Of a DNA stretch of 7,449 nucleotides, positions 6,715 to 7,449 are shown piece by piece; positions within the stretch are counted from its first letter, which is position 1; each line of letters starts with the position of its first letter. The position numbers and the translations under genes are program-made. The notes beneath the pieces were generated by a model. That model did no database searches, was not told the DNA's origin, and saw only the letters and a program-made list of their open reading frames with translations. This DNA comes from Roseburia sp. (GTDB lineage Bacteria > Bacillota_A > Clostridia > Lachnospirales > Lachnospiraceae), in the NCBI GenBank assembly GCA_017547315.1, contig JAFYQA010000198.1, positions 1 through 7,449 of the forward strand, written 5' to 3'.

Positions 6715-7449
6715 ATGAAAACAATTGACGAAGATATTAAAAGTGGACAATTTAAAAACGTATATTTATTATATGGCGATGAAGCATACTTAAAAAAGCA
6801 GTACAAAGATAAGTTGGTAAAGGCATTGGTGTCGGAAGGCGATACTATGAATTTTTCTGCTTATGAGGGAAAGGGAATTAATCCGAAAGAAATCGTTGAT
6901 TTAGCGGAGACGATGCCTTTTTTTGCTGACCGCAGAGTAATTTTAATTGAGAACAGTGGTTTTCTTAAAAATTCCTGTGAAGATTTAGCCAATTATATGT
7001 CAGAGGCACCGGCAGAAAGCACCTGTTTTCTTTTCGTGGAAGACGAAGTGGATAAACGTAACAAGCTTTATAAGTCTGTGAGCAAAATGGGACGTGCAGT
7101 GGAGTTTGGAACGCAGAACGAAGATTTACTGGTACGCTGGATTGTAGGACGCCTAAAGAAAGAAAATAAAAATATTACCCGCGATGTATTGCAATATTTC
7201 ATGGAAAAAACCGGTACAGATATGGGGAATATTGATAGGGAACTGGAAAAACTGATTTGTTATACCATGGGGCGGGATGTCATCACGGCTGAAGATGTAG
7301 AAGCTATCACGACAGAACAGGTGACGAATAAAATCTTTGATATGGTGAATGCGATTGCAGATCACGAGCAGAAAAAAGCACTAGATTTGTATTACGATTT
7401 ACTGACACTGAAAGAACCACCTATGCGTATCATGTATCTGATAACTAGA
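6715..7449 (+). CDS. holA: DNA polymerase III subunit delta (clamp loader), 3'-truncated
   Basis: The frame gives 245 residues from ATG at 6715 and is still open at the window end. The family is usually about 330-340 residues, so roughly the last quarter is missing. Delta is the clamp-loader subunit that opens the beta sliding clamp (DnaN) and works with delta' and DnaX at the replication fork in the cytoplasm. Evidence: the N-terminal NVYLLYGDEAYL (residues 15-26); the characteristic MPFFADRRVILIENSGFL (67-84), which in the family contributes to the beta-clamp-binding domain; FLFVEDEVDKRNKLYK (105-120); and TGTDMGNIDRELEKLICY (166-183) followed by the helical segment TNKIFDMVNAI (204-214) and PPMRIMYLITR (235-245), typical of domain II/III of delta. 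No Walker A motif is visible, as expected, because delta does not hydrolyse ATP. It has its own promoter and ribosome-binding site downstream of the terminator. In Clostridia holA commonly sits near comEC and rpsT; neither is in this window. Confidence 0.93.
   Translation, partial: MKTIDEDIKSGQFKNVYLLYGDEAYLKKQYKDKLVKALVSEGDTMNFSAYEGKGINPKEIVDLAETMPFFADRRVILIENSGFLKNSCEDLANYMSEAPAESTCFLFVEDEVDKRNKLYKSVSKMGRAVEFGTQNEDLLVRWIVGRLKKENKNITRDVLQYFMEKTGTDMGNIDRELEKLICYTMGRDVITAEDVEAITTEQVTNKIFDMVNAIADHEQKKALDLYYDLLTLKEPPMRIMYLITR

Noticed and set aside
6386..7365. Minus-strand open frames at 6386-6589 and 7153-7365
   Set aside because: The first is antisense to the last InlB B-repeat and the second to holA. 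Neither has a recognisable product, and both sense frames are well supported.

Overview
The window is AT-rich, densely coding Gram-positive DNA with strong purine-rich ribosome-binding sequence, a T-tailed intrinsic terminator and LRR_5/InlB-B-repeat surface-protein modules. Together these point to a gut or rumen Clostridia, most likely a Lachnospiraceae member. That assignment is inference from style and protein families, not from a marker gene.

Layout. Positions 1-6630 are one uninterrupted plus-strand reading frame, already open at base 1. It is the C-terminal 2,209 residues of a giant, presumably exported, multi-domain repeat protein. Its modules in order are: BspA-type leucine-rich repeats with an end cap (1-657); four InlB B-repeats (658-1530); a short beta-rich lead-in and a second, longer leucine-rich-repeat array with five elongated Gly/Tyr-rich units and a second end cap (1540-3345); three more InlB B-repeats (3346-3996); a chitobiase/hexosaminidase-C-terminal-like beta-sandwich (3997-4242); an acidic linker (4243-4323); about eight Ig-like repeats of the 'YTGK...DYTVxYxNN...GTATITITGxGxYTG' type (4324-6378); and a terminal InlB B-repeat (6379-6627). 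No sortase signal, membrane anchor or cell-wall-binding repeat follows.

The 84-base gap (6631-6714) holds a perfect 10-bp terminator hairpin, a promoter whose -35 element overlaps the right arm of that hairpin, and a ribosome-binding site. Positions 6715-7449 are the first 245 codons of holA, the DNA polymerase III delta (clamp-loader) subunit, cut off by the window end.

The two genes are functionally unrelated. The first looks like an accessory surface/adhesion gene and the second is a core replication gene, and the terminator and promoter between them suggest separate transcription. I did not find a new multi-gene system. The most distinctive signal is the internal repeat structure of the giant protein: elongated LRR units in an alternating GGGY / GSGC pattern with mosaic DNA identity, and a duplicated LRR-cap-InlB module.
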